In this document: piece by piece, positions 43,348 through 52,025 of the stretch
Layout of the letters: the number at the start of each line of letters is the position of its first letter
How positions within the stretch are numbered: position 1 is the first letter of the stretch
DNA from: Chloroflexota bacterium
GTDB lineage: Bacteria > Chloroflexota > Anaerolineae > Anaerolineales > Villigracilaceae
Reading direction: 5' to 3'
Assembly: GCA_024224815.1 (NCBI GenBank)
Contig: JAAENC010000894.1
Coordinates: 1 to 64,000 of the forward strand
Length of the DNA: 64,000 nucleotides
Notes under the pieces: model-generated
What the model saw: the letters and a program-made list of their open reading frames with translations, nothing else
Told to the model about the DNA's origin: nothing
The model's database searches: none
Translations under genes and position numbers: made by a program

Positions 43348-44940
43348 ATGAAGCTAAAGCAAATTATCTTTTTAATAAGTACCATCGCGACATTAGTCCT
43401 TTTAGGGTGTGTGCAGCCGAGCACAAGCACACCGCCTGCCTCGGCACCGACAAATACAGAAACGGTTACACCTACAGCTACGATCACGGCAACGCCAACG
43501 AATACGCCGGTTCCACAGCCTTTGAGCGAGCCAGTTTTTTATGAGGCAGGAAATTTCCCTGAAGGGATCAATCCGCTAACGGGATTAGAGGTGACAAACC
43601 CTCTACTTTTAGAGCAACCTGCGCTGCTCGTATCTGTGCCACATTTTCCCATTGCAGCGCGTCCACAGTCGGGATTATCTTTTAGCCCCTGGGTTTTTGA
43701 GTTTTTAATCGGCGAAGGAACAACGCGCTTTTTAGCCGTTTTTTATGGAGAGCAGCCTTTTACCGAAATGCCCATAGTAGGTGATTGCGAAATTCGTAGG
43801 GAGCAATTTATTTCGCAAGGGGAGATATTGGGCAATTTTATATGGCACGACCAAGATGAGGATGGCATCCAAAGTTTAGGGGAAAAGGGCGTGGGTGGTG
43901 TTTGTGTCCGCCTTTATGATGAGAATGGGGAAATTATCCAAAAAAGTAGCAGCGATTCAAATGGCTATTATGGATTTAATGTAGAGGCTGGAAAATCCTA
44001 TCAGGTTGAGTTTGTACTCCCTCCTGAAATGACATTTTCCCCTGAAAATATTGGTTTTGAAAACAAAGACAGCGATGCTGACCCCGAAAATGGAATGACG
44101 GGTATAGTTACCATAAAAGGAAACAATCTACATTTAGATGCGGGGCTCATTTCTTCCGCAGAGACAAAGGTGGCAGGCGGACAAGTAGGGCCTGTACGCT
44201 CTGGTCGTTTGCTATATAAACATATCCAAAATTTCTTCCAAAATAGCTGTCTGATCTTTGCCGGCGCATATAAAGATGTCGCAAGAGAACTTCCTTTTTG
44301 CGCGCAGGTGCATAATGATGAAAACGGTGCAGGTTCCATGCTTGAGATCGAGCGTCTTCTTAAAATCGGGGAGAAAAACGCTATTATCAAGGGGAGTGAT
44401 TTCAACTACGCGAGTAATTCTTTTTCAGAAACTCCGCCCTCTGGCGGTTTTCCTGCCAGTCAGGTTGATTTTTTCATTTCATCCGTTAATCAAAGCCAAT
44501 GGATATATGACCCACTTAGCCAAAACTGGGCGCGTTATGTTGATAATGCCAGCGAGAATCCCGTTTTTACACGAGATACAGATCAGTTAACGGGAAGAGA
44601 GCTTTCTTTTGAAAATATTATTGTTCTCTTTGTAGAACACGAGGTTTTGGCTCCACGCATTGCAGATATGCATCTGCAAATGGGACAAGTAGAAAAAGCT
44701 TATCTTTTCCGTGATGGGCAAGCCTACCCAATTCAGTGGAGCACGCGAGCTACTGACTATGAGCAAAGCACAGGGTTGCGTCGCCCGATCACATTTCAAG
44801 ATTTAGATAGAAATCCGATCCCTTTGCGACCAGGTCAAACATGGATTTTCATTGCCACGCCCTTTAGCGATATTGGTGAAGTTGGTACCGCGCATTGGAA
44901 AATACGTGTTTATTCCCCTGAAGGTTTTGGAGAGTATTAA
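43348..44940 (+). CDS. DUF3048-family lipoprotein with inserted B-type domain (copy 1)
   Basis: The 530-residue protein has a lipoprotein signal with lipobox LLGC (C21), then a Thr/Pro-rich stalk. The DUF3048 (YerB-like) fold begins at about residue 70 (NPLTGLEV, then VSVPHFPIAARPQSGLSFSP) but is interrupted at about 157-268 by a B-type domain (GNFIWHDQDEDGIQSLGEKG, later DSNGYYGF and NKDSDADPENG) of the SdrD/calcium-binding kind. The DUF3048 C-terminal half resumes at about 277 (GPVRSGRLLY) and runs to the end (LRPGQTWIFIATP). It is probably anchored on the outer face of the cytoplasmic membrane; the function is unknown. Confidence 0.82.
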   Translation: MKLKQIIFLISTIATLVLLGCVQPSTSTPPASAPTNTETVTPTATITATPTNTPVPQPLSEPVFYEAGNFPEGINPLTGLEVTNPLLLEQPALLVSVPHFPIAARPQSGLSFSPWVFEFLIGEGTTRFLAVFYGEQPFTEMPIVGDCEIRREQFISQGEILGNFIWHDQDEDGIQSLGEKGVGGVCVRLYDENGEIIQKSSSDSNGYYGFNVEAGKSYQVEFVLPPEMTFSPENIGFENKDSDADPENGMTGIVTIKGNNLHLDAGLISSAETKVAGGQVGPVRSGRLLYKHIQNFFQNSCLIFAGAYKDVARELPFCAQVHNDENGAGSMLEIERLLKIGEKNAIIKGSDFNYASNSFSETPPSGGFPASQVDFFISSVNQSQWIYDPLSQNWARYVDNASENPVFTRDTDQLTGRELSFENIIVLFVEHEVLAPRIADMHLQMGQVEKAYLFRDGQAYPIQWSTRATDYEQSTGLRRPITFQDLDRNPIPLRPGQTWIFIATPFSDIGEVGTAHWKIRVYSPEGFGEY

Positions 44941-44949
44941 CGAGCTAAT

Positions 44950-46623
44950 ATGACACTAAAAAAGTTATTCTGCTTATTTGGCACTATTTTCCTTCTCATT
45001 AGCTGCGCAAGCGTAAATAAAGAAAATGAGATAGAAAACACATATACGCCAACAATCGCGGCATCAGCTACCACAACCGAAACACCCTCTCCAACGATAA
45101 CAGCGACTGCAACACTCACGCCTACCCCGCAACCAAAACGAGTGAGAGAAGATTACGGTATAGAACGCGAAGATTTTCCCCAAAACTACAATCCGCTCAC
45201 GGGGCGGGCTGTGCAAGACCCATCTTTGCTTGAGTTGCCTGCGCTGCTCATTTCCATCAGCAATATGCCAGTCACCGCCCGTCCGCAAGCGGGTATCGGT
45301 TTTGCGCCTTGGGTTTTCGAATATTATATTGGCGAAGCAACAACACGTTTTTTAGCCGTTTTTTACGGCGATTATCCGCGCCGCGTACCAAATCTGACAG
45401 GCAACTGCCCCGCCAACGAAGAATTATTTAAGCCAAGCGAAAAATGGGTTGGCAATCGCGTTTGGCTGGATGAAAATGAAAATGCTATTCAGGATGATTG
45501 GGAGCTGGGCATCGGCGGGATTTGCGTCCATCTATACCGGGAAGACGAAATTATCAAAAGCACATCAACAGATTCAAATGGTTATTACGCCTTCAATATC
45601 CCTGATACTGACGCAGCATATTTCATCGAATTTGAAACCACTGATGACTACACGACAATTTTGCCAAATATAGGAAACGAAGACCAAGACAGTGATGCAA
45701 ACACAGAAAATGGACGAACAACAACTTTTTTTGGATATGAAGCCGATACTTCCCTGGATTTAGGCTTGGTACTGCTTAATATCCCGATTGCGACCCCGAG
45801 CCCCGTCGTGACAGGCACACCCCCAGCATGGTATTTGCCCCTCGATGCTTATGCTGGCCCGATTCGCTCCGGGCGGCTGACTTATGACCATGTAAATAAA
45901 ATGTTTAATAATAGCTGCCTGATCTTTGCCAGCGCTGCTGCTGATATTTTGGCGCAATTAGATCCTTGCCATCTGGTTTACGGCGTAGATACATCTACGC
46001 CAAATAGCGCGCTTTTAACCGTAGATGAAATGAGAGCGCTTGCTGAAAAGCAAGCCATTAACAGCAAAAGGCCAAATTACAGCGGAAATTTATTTAGCGA
46101 GAGCCTGTCCAATGTCGAGAGCGAAGCGGCTACATATCTCCATATTATTTACCATAAATTCGCCGAATCTGTTTGGTTTTATGACCCAATTTCAAAATCC
46201 TATTTACGCTACAGCGACGAGGCAGAAGGGTATGGACTTGTATACATCGCCATAGATAGATTGACAGGCAGGCAGCAATCTTTTGAAAACGTGATCGTAC
46301 TAGAAGTCACACACGATGTTTTTAGACACAATCAACTCAATATTGACCTGAGCGCCGGTAAAGAGGGTTTTGCCTACTTATTTAGAGATGGCAAAATGCA
46401 AAAAATACGCTGGTCTACGAGAAATAGAGATTGGGAAAAGAAAAATGGCCTCTTGCGTCCCATCCATCTTCTAGATGCAAATGGAGAGCCCATCGCGTTA
46501 CGCCCTGGAAAAACATGGATTCACTTGGTCACACCCGCTTCTTCACTGGAGAAAATTGGGGATATAGTGCCAAATGGATGGACGATGAGGTTTGCCCAAC
46601 CTTATGACCCGCCTGTGAAATAG
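44950..46623 (+). CDS. DUF3048-family lipoprotein with inserted B-type domain (copy 2)
   Basis: The 557-residue paralog lies nine bases after copy 1 and has the same architecture: lipobox LISC (C19), Thr/Pro stalk, first DUF3048 part (NPLTGRAV, SNMPVTARPQAGIGFAPWVF), inserted B domain at about 168-278 (GNRVWLDENENAIQDDWELG, then DSNGYYAF and NEDQDSDANTENG), and second DUF3048 part from GPIRSGRLTYDHV to LRPGKTWIHLVTP. The two proteins are clearly homologous but diverged, so this is an old tandem duplication with the insertion already in place. Confidence 0.82.
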   Translation: MTLKKLFCLFGTIFLLISCASVNKENEIENTYTPTIAASATTTETPSPTITATATLTPTPQPKRVREDYGIEREDFPQNYNPLTGRAVQDPSLLELPALLISISNMPVTARPQAGIGFAPWVFEYYIGEATTRFLAVFYGDYPRRVPNLTGNCPANEELFKPSEKWVGNRVWLDENENAIQDDWELGIGGICVHLYREDEIIKSTSTDSNGYYAFNIPDTDAAYFIEFETTDDYTTILPNIGNEDQDSDANTENGRTTTFFGYEADTSLDLGLVLLNIPIATPSPVVTGTPPAWYLPLDAYAGPIRSGRLTYDHVNKMFNNSCLIFASAAADILAQLDPCHLVYGVDTSTPNSALLTVDEMRALAEKQAINSKRPNYSGNLFSESLSNVESEAATYLHIIYHKFAESVWFYDPISKSYLRYSDEAEGYGLVYIAIDRLTGRQQSFENVIVLEVTHDVFRHNQLNIDLSAGKEGFAYLFRDGKMQKIRWSTRNRDWEKKNGLLRPIHLLDANGEPIALRPGKTWIHLVTPASSLEKIGDIVPNGWTMRFAQPYDPPVK

Positions 46624-46704
46624 AAAAAAATCTGGTAATTTGATGGCGGCCAGGAATTTGAATTGAAGGTGCAAAACAGGGTGTTTCTGTAGTGGTTTAC
46701 AGGA

Positions 46705-47739
46705 TTATTCTGGGGGCATTTTTTTATTATCACCGCATCCTACTACAACCTTATTCCTTCCGTTCTCTTTAGCTTTATAAAGAGCGCGATCAGCGCACCA
46801 GAGCATCTTTTCAAGATTAAAAAGCTCTTCACTTAATGATGCCACTCCTATACTCACGGTGATCGTCAAAGAGTTTTCATCAAAGACAATTGGTTCGCTC
46901 AGGGCTTGACGAATACGCTCTGCCACAAGTCCTGCGCTAACTTCATCTGATTCGGGCATCAGAACGGCAAATTCTTCACCACCCATTCTTCCAAAAATAT
47001 CGGATGTGCGTAACTCTTTTTTACAATACGCCACCGTTTTTTCAAGAACAAGGTCTCCAATGGCATGTCCATAGGTATCGTTAACTTTTTTGAAATAATC
47101 CAGGTCAAAAGTGATTATTGAAAGAGGATGGCTATAACGTTTTGCGCGCTCACACTCCTTCTCTGCAAGCTCATAAAAACCCCAGCGATTATAGATTTTT
47201 GTCAATCGATCCGTAACCGCAACCTCTTGCATTTGCTTATAGAGTTTTTCTAGCTCCAAATTCTTTTTGGTCAGCTCGCGCTGCAAACTAGTTAACTCAT
47301 TGTTGAGACGGCTCAGTTCATTAACTTCATTCTTTTGGACATCTATTTGATTATCTAGCTGAACTTTTTCTTTTATCGCTCTACGCAAAACACTGACTTG
47401 CTCGCTATTAATTTTTGTAAATTCCTCTGAAAATGACTTTAGCTCATCTTTCTTTTCGATACCAATGATTATCATTTCATGATCGGCGCAAATCCCGTAG
47501 AAGTTAAGCAGTCTAATATTGTCATCGACCAAGATGTTGATTTCCCAATCAAAGACAGTTTTTTCAGCATGAATTTGACGCATAAAATTATTGGCTTTTT
47601 CTTTGCTGCCGACGTCAACGATTTCTTGAAAAAACACAGGGCTTTTTATATCGCCAAGAATATTGGATTCATCACTAAGAATTTCAATAACTTCCCCCGC
47701 TTGTGAGCATAAGATCGCTACAGAAAGTGTTTTTTCCAT
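46705..47739 (-). CDS. Diguanylate cyclase (GGDEF) with PAS-like sensor domain
   Basis: The protein has 344 residues from ATG 47739, which has AAAGGTG at proper spacing; a longer frame would run into the upstream gene. Residues about 5-95 look like a PAS-type sensor, about 98-175 a coiled coil, and 175-340 a GGDEF domain. The active-site loop reads GGEEF (253-257) and the product-inhibition I-site RxxD is present as RTSD (244-247) five residues before it, so it should be an active, feedback-inhibited c-di-GMP synthase. It begins ten bases after the B12-binding sensor gene and is almost surely co-expressed with it. Confidence 0.9.
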   Translation of the reverse strand: MEKTLSVAILCSQAGEVIEILSDESNILGDIKSPVFFQEIVDVGSKEKANNFMRQIHAEKTVFDWEINILVDDNIRLLNFYGICADHEMIIIGIEKKDELKSFSEEFTKINSEQVSVLRRAIKEKVQLDNQIDVQKNEVNELSRLNNELTSLQRELTKKNLELEKLYKQMQEVAVTDRLTKIYNRWGFYELAEKECERAKRYSHPLSIITFDLDYFKKVNDTYGHAIGDLVLEKTVAYCKKELRTSDIFGRMGGEEFAVLMPESDEVSAGLVAERIRQALSEPIVFDENSLTITVSIGVASLSEELFNLEKMLWCADRALYKAKENGRNKVVVGCGDNKKMPPE

Positions 47740-47749
47740 ATTCACACCT

Positions 47750-48793
47750 TTATTCATAAACGAGAGTTTTAGCAACAGAAATTGCTTCATTGGCATCTTT
47801 GCCTTGTCCATCTGCGCCAACTTCTTGCCATAAACGAGGGGCAATATTAAAGGGGAGGCCTCCAACCAAGATTTTCACTTTCTTTCCAAATTCTGTCTTG
47901 CGAACCTTTGTAATCAAATTTTCAACTTCGCGAATATGGGGTGTCAGCGTTGCTGAAATACCTAAAAGCTGCGCGTTACGCTCTTCAATCATCTGGATGA
48001 TGCTTTCGCTTGGCATATTTGCACCAAGATAATAAGTGTCCCAACCATCCATTTCGAAAAAATCAGCCACCATGCGCATGCCAATTTCATGTAACTCCCC
48101 ACTGATGGAAGTAGCGACCATCCGGCGGTCATTCTTTTGCATCGAGAAAAGATAAGGATAGAGCTGAGACATAATCAACTGCGTTGCTGCAGTACAATAA
48201 TGCTCTTGCGCAACACTAACTTCGTTTGTTTGCCAAAGGCGACCGATCTCATATTGACTACTTTGGAAGACATGCATATAAATATCTTTGAGTGGCGTGC
48301 CCGCTTCCACCGCTTCGATGATCATACGGCTAGCGGCTTGGCGATCTGTACGCAAAAGAGCACCCAAATATTCTTTGGCTAATCCACCAAGGGGCAAATG
48401 CGGATTGACGAAAAGTGGCGGCGCTTGAATCCCTTCTGTCAGGTTTTCTCTCGCTAGGTCGAGATATTCTTTGATGACTACAAACTCTTCGTTGGGGAAA
48501 TGCTCTTGAAGCACTTCTTCTATACTCGACAAGGTAATTTTCAATGCCTTTTCGCCAAAATCCAACTTGGAAAATAAGACACTCACCCAAGCAATATATT
48601 CTGAAAAAAGTTCAGGACAGGATGTCTCTATTGCCTCGACAAGATAACCCAGATGATAATGAATATCTCTCAAGCTTTTTTTCTTATTTTTAACTTGAGA
48701 AAAGTTTTTATAAATACTATCAAGGATGTTTTGCGCAATGGCCGTCTGGTTATGTCTGAGGGTGTTGCTGACTTTTTGGTTTAGGTTATTCAT
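47750..48793 (-). CDS. Cobalamin-binding sensor protein (CarH/MtaC-like B12 domain)
   Basis: The protein has 347 residues from ATG 48793 behind GGAGGCAAA. Residues 1-130 form an all-helical domain of unknown type. A B12-binding helical bundle follows (about 135-220), with the Wx9EH motif (W187, E197, H198), known from adenosylcobalamin photoreceptors of the CarH type. A Rossmann-like cobalamin domain (about 225-345) has ELHEIG (H235 as the lower axial ligand), LGISATLT and VGGLPF. The residue after the Trp is Gln, where CarH has the light-state His ligand. No DNA-binding domain is present. A diguanylate cyclase gene follows, suggesting output through c-di-GMP. Confidence 0.83.
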   Translation of the reverse strand: MNNLNQKVSNTLRHNQTAIAQNILDSIYKNFSQVKNKKKSLRDIHYHLGYLVEAIETSCPELFSEYIAWVSVLFSKLDFGEKALKITLSSIEEVLQEHFPNEEFVVIKEYLDLARENLTEGIQAPPLFVNPHLPLGGLAKEYLGALLRTDRQAASRMIIEAVEAGTPLKDIYMHVFQSSQYEIGRLWQTNEVSVAQEHYCTAATQLIMSQLYPYLFSMQKNDRRMVATSISGELHEIGMRMVADFFEMDGWDTYYLGANMPSESIIQMIEERNAQLLGISATLTPHIREVENLITKVRKTEFGKKVKILVGGLPFNIAPRLWQEVGADGQGKDANEAISVAKTLVYE

Positions 48794-49023
48794 TTTGCCT
48801 CCAAAGGCATAAACAACTTTCTTGCACCATTCTTTAATACTAAAGAAAACCCGCCCTTTTAGCTCACATTTACACGCATATTGCCAAACCTTTACTGCTC
48901 CTATTTTATCAGACGAGCATCCTCTAACCAACAATATTCTAAAAATATGTGATTTGACACTGGAAAATTTTTCATCTTCTGTCTATACTCATATTTAGTC
49001 AAAATATCTTCTGGAGGAGTAGT

Positions 49024-50232
49024 ATGAGCAACCCCAAGTTTGAAGCTATGATTTTAAGTGCTGTTCGTACGCCAATTGCGCGTTTTCAAGGCGCACTAAA
49101 AGACATTGATGCCCCCAAACTCGGCGCGGTGGCGATCAAAGCCGCGGTGGAGCGTGCGGGGATTAAAAATCCTGCCGACATTGATGAGGTTTTCATGGGT
49201 AATGTTGTCCCCGCAGGTGAGGGGCAAGCCCCTGCGCGACAAGCAAGCATTTTTGCCGGTTTACCAAACACCGTCGGCGCGACAACAATCAACAAAGTCT
49301 GTGGTTCAGGGTTAAAAGCAATCATCTTTGGCGCACAAGCCATTAAAGCAGGAGACGGACAACTATTTGTCGGTGGCGGAATGGAATCTATGACCCGCGC
49401 CCCCTTTCTTGTTGGCGGCAGAACAGGCGAATTACGTTATGGACACGCCAACCTAAAAGACTCACTTCTCCACGATGGTCTCTGGGATCCTTTTGAAAAC
49501 TGGGCAATGGGCAACGCCGCCGATTTCATCGCCGATGAATATGGCCTTACGCGTGAAGAAATGGATGCTTTTTCAGCTAAAAGCCAGCAAAATGCCATTA
49601 CCGCCATAGAAGCGGGCAAATTCAAAGAAGAAATTGTCCCCGTAGAAGTGCCCGGCAGAAAAGGCTCGGTGACCATTTTCGATACAGACGAAGGCCCTCG
49701 AGCAGGAACAACAGTTGAAGGTTTGGCTAATCTGCGCCCCGTTTTCAACAAAGAAGGTAAAACGACCGCAGGAAACGCATCTACACTCAATGATGGCGCG
49801 GCAGCGGTGGCTGTATCCAGCCGAGCATATGCCGAGGCAAATGGTATCAAGCCGCTGGCGCGTATCGTCGCGTATGGCCACGCCGCTGTTGAGCCAAAAT
49901 ATCTTTTTGCAGCACCAGCGAAAGCAATGCCCAAAATCCTGAATTTAGCTGGTTGGACGCTCGAAGATGTCGATTTAATCGAACTCAACGAAGCCTTCTC
50001 TGCCCAATGTCTGGCAAACGGGAAAGAACTCGCCGACCAAGGCTGGGATTGGGATAAAGTCAACGTGCACGGTGGCGGGATCGCGCTCGGTCACCCTATC
50101 GGAGCATCTGGCGCGCGTATTATTGCCACGCTGATTTATGCCCTTAAAGATCGCGGTCTCAAACGCGGTTTGGCATCACTTTGCTTGGGTGGCGGAGAAG
50201 CCGTTGCCATGACCATAGAACTGGAAGACTAA
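49024..50232 (+). CDS. Acetyl-CoA C-acyltransferase (thiolase)
   Basis: The 402-residue protein is a type II thiolase that condenses or cleaves acyl-CoA thioesters. The catalytic Cys lies in NKVCGSGLKAI (about 89-99), the NEAFSAQ motif near residue 320, and the C-terminal pair GGGIALGHPIGASGARI and CLGGGEAVAM. GGAGGAGTAGT precedes the ATG. It heads a three-gene run with a DinB-like protein and a 3-hydroxyacyl-CoA dehydrogenase. The pair of enzymes fits acetoacetyl-CoA/3-hydroxybutyryl-CoA metabolism, in either direction. Confidence 0.94.
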   Translation: MSNPKFEAMILSAVRTPIARFQGALKDIDAPKLGAVAIKAAVERAGIKNPADIDEVFMGNVVPAGEGQAPARQASIFAGLPNTVGATTINKVCGSGLKAIIFGAQAIKAGDGQLFVGGGMESMTRAPFLVGGRTGELRYGHANLKDSLLHDGLWDPFENWAMGNAADFIADEYGLTREEMDAFSAKSQQNAITAIEAGKFKEEIVPVEVPGRKGSVTIFDTDEGPRAGTTVEGLANLRPVFNKEGKTTAGNASTLNDGAAAVAVSSRAYAEANGIKPLARIVAYGHAAVEPKYLFAAPAKAMPKILNLAGWTLEDVDLIELNEAFSAQCLANGKELADQGWDWDKVNVHGGGIALGHPIGASGARIIATLIYALKDRGLKRGLASLCLGGGEAVAMTIELED

Positions 50233-50233
50233 A

Positions 50234-50719
50234 ATGACTCCTGAAGAACGCATCCAAAAAATCGAGCGCTATGGCGATGGTTTTGAGTTATTAGCAACCA
50301 CGCTCGCTGAATGCCCAGACGAAGCTTTGAAATTTAAACCAACACCTACAGAATGGAGCATCCACGAAATAATCATTCACATAGCAGATAGCGAATCAAA
50401 TGCAGCTTTACGCGCCCGAATGCTGGCAGCAGAACCAAGCGGAACAATAATGGGCTACGACCAAGATATTTGGGCAAATGAACTTGGCTATCACGATCAA
50501 AACGCTGAATATGCCCTACAAATCACCAAATATACACGCCTAGCCACCTATAAATGGCTCAAAACATTGCCCAGCGAAATTTTCACCCACGCTGTTAAAC
50601 ACCCTGAATACGATCAACCATACACTTTCGAGATGTGGTTAAATATTTATTCAGAACACATCCCCGAACATATTCAGCAAATCGAAAATAACATCAAAAT
50701 CTGGAGAAAAGAAAAATGA
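50234..50719 (+). CDS. DinB-family protein
   Basis: The 161-residue protein has the DinB/YfiT four-helix layout with candidate metal-binding histidines in [14 protein letters not shown] (about 42-55) and in the C-terminal [14 protein letters not shown]. Family members include thiol S-transferases and proteins of unknown role. It lies between the thiolase (one-base gap) and the dehydrogenase (four-base overlap), so it is co-expressed with acyl-CoA metabolism. Confidence 0.82.
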   Translation: MTPEERIQKIERYGDGFELLATTLAECPDEALKFKPTPTEWSIHEIIIHIADSESNAALRARMLAAEPSGTIMGYDQDIWANELGYHDQNAEYALQITKYTRLATYKWLKTLPSEIFTHAVKHPEYDQPYTFEMWLNIYSEHIPEHIQQIENNIKIWRKEK

Positions 50720-51561
50720 CCATAAAACATATTTTTATCATTGGTGCAGGAACAATGGGAAACGGGATCGCTCAAACTGCTGCTGTTTCCGGATATACCG
50801 TCACATGCATGGACGTTGAGCCTGCTGCCCTCAAAAAAGCAGAATCTGTCATTGCTGCATCTACCGCTAAACTGCTCAAGAAGAAACGAATTACCGAAGA
50901 ACAAAAAGCCGCGGCTGATGCGATTAACTTTGTCGGCAATATGGATACTATCGGAGATGCAGATTTAGTAATCGAAGCGGCAACCGAAAACCCTGAACTC
51001 AAATTTAAGATTTTCAAAGAAATGGATGAGAAAGCGCGCGAAGGCGTGATTTTGGCAACAAATACTTCTTCGATTAGCATTACAAAAATTGCGGCAGCAA
51101 CATCGCGCCCCGACAAGGTGATCGGGATGCACTTCATGAATCCTGTGCCTTTGATGAAATTGGTTGAGGTCATTCGTGGCATCGCCACCACAGATGAAGT
51201 TACAGAAGAGATTATCGAAATTTGCAAAGTGATGGGCAAAACGCCTGTTGAAGCAAATGATTCGCCGGGGTTTATATCCAATCGAATTTTGTGCCCGATG
51301 ATCAACGAAGCTATTTTCGCCTTGCAAGAAAATGTCGGAACGCCCGAAGCCATAGACCAAGTCATGAAACTAGGGATGAATCACCCGATGGGCCCGCTTG
51401 CTCTCGCCGATTTAATTGGTTTGGATGTAGTTTTCTTTGTAATGGAAGTTTTACAACGAGACTTAGGTGAAGATAAATACCGCCCCGCGTATTTGTTGCG
51501 TAAAATGGTTGATGCCGGATATTTGGGGAGGAAGACGGGGCGTGGTTTTTATCAGTATTAA
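50716..51561 (+). CDS. 3-hydroxybutyryl-CoA dehydrogenase
   Basis: The 281-residue protein reduces acetoacetyl-CoA or oxidises 3-hydroxyacyl-CoA with NAD(P). The N-terminal Rossmann motif [14 protein letters not shown] (about 11-24) and the [14 protein letters not shown] catalytic segment (about 139-152) are clear. The C-terminal helical domain has [19 protein letters not shown] and [18 protein letters not shown]. The length matches the HbdH/PaaH family. Its ATG overlaps the DinB gene stop. Confidence 0.94.
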   Translation: MTIKHIFIIGAGTMGNGIAQTAAVSGYTVTCMDVEPAALKKAESVIAASTAKLLKKKRITEEQKAAADAINFVGNMDTIGDADLVIEAATENPELKFKIFKEMDEKAREGVILATNTSSISITKIAAATSRPDKVIGMHFMNPVPLMKLVEVIRGIATTDEVTEEIIEICKVMGKTPVEANDSPGFISNRILCPMINEAIFALQENVGTPEAIDQVMKLGMNHPMGPLALADLIGLDVVFFVMEVLQRDLGEDKYRPAYLLRKMVDAGYLGRKTGRGFYQY

Positions 51562-51562
51562 A

Positions 51563-52025
51563 AGCTATCAGCTTTCAGCGGTCAGCTATATTAGGCTGAC
51601 CGCTGTTTCAGAAAGAGAAGGAGGAAATGATGAAAGATTTTCGCACTCTTAAGGTATGGCAAAAAGCACATCAATTCGCATTGGCAGTCTACAAAGCAAC
51701 AACGCTTTTTCCTCGTGAAGAACTTTATGGGCTAACGTCGCAGATACGACGATCTAGCATGTCCATTCCAACTAATATTGCTGAAGGAGCGGGCCGTTTT
51801 ACAGACAAAGACTTCGCTCGCTTTCTCCAAATTTCGATGGGGTCAGCTAGCGAAGCCGAATATCAACTTCTTCTTGCCTATGATTTGGGGTTTCTTGAGG
51901 ATGAAGTTTACAGAAAGTTACACAGTCAAGTTGAAGAAATCAAGCGGATGCTGGCATCTTTCTTGAAAACCTTACGCAGAAAAACTAAAACTCATCTTTA
52001 GCTGAAAACTGATAACTGACCGCTG
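51563..52025. mobile_element. Four-helix-bundle gene unit bounded by related repeats
   Basis: Upstream, CAGCGGTCAGC (51576-51586) and GCTGACCGCTG (51595-51605) form a perfect hairpin beside AGCTATCAGCTTTCAG. Downstream, 52000-52025 (AGCTGAAAACTGATAACTGACCGCTG in two overlapping parts: AGCTGAAAACTGATA and AACTGACCGCTG) carries the same sequence units. CTGACCGCTG occurs identically on both sides. The unit looks like a small mobile cassette carrying the gene at 51630-52001. Confidence 0.55.
51630..52001 (+). CDS. Four-helix-bundle protein (S23/TIGR02436 family)
   Basis: The 123-residue protein matches the family first seen in intervening sequences of 23S rRNA genes: DFRTLKVWQKAHQFALAVYK, LTSQIRRSSMSIPTNIAEGA and SASEAEYQLLLAYDLGFL. 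It forms an up-down four-helix bundle; members related to Avd bind nucleic acids. Of two ATGs, 51630 has AAGGAGG at better spacing than 51627. The gene is flanked by repeats, and its last 17 bases overlap the end of the convergent membrane-protein gene. Confidence 0.88.
   Translation: MKDFRTLKVWQKAHQFALAVYKATTLFPREELYGLTSQIRRSSMSIPTNIAEGAGRFTDKDFARFLQISMGSASEAEYQLLLAYDLGFLEDEVYRKLHSQVEEIKRMLASFLKTLRRKTKTHL

Noticed and set aside
47750..48793. Methanol- or methylamine-type corrinoid methyltransferase partner (MtaC)
   Set aside because: No MtaB/MttB-like methyltransferase is adjacent, and the Wx9EH motif with a GGDEF neighbour points to sensing.
48954..48989. Perfect TTGACA upstream of the thiolase gene as its -35
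   Set aside because: The nearest -10 (TATACT at 48984) is 24 bases away, too far for a normal sigma-70 promoter.
51630..52001. Intervening sequence within a 23S rRNA gene
   Set aside because: The protein family was first found there, but no rRNA sequence surrounds the gene; it sits between metabolic genes.
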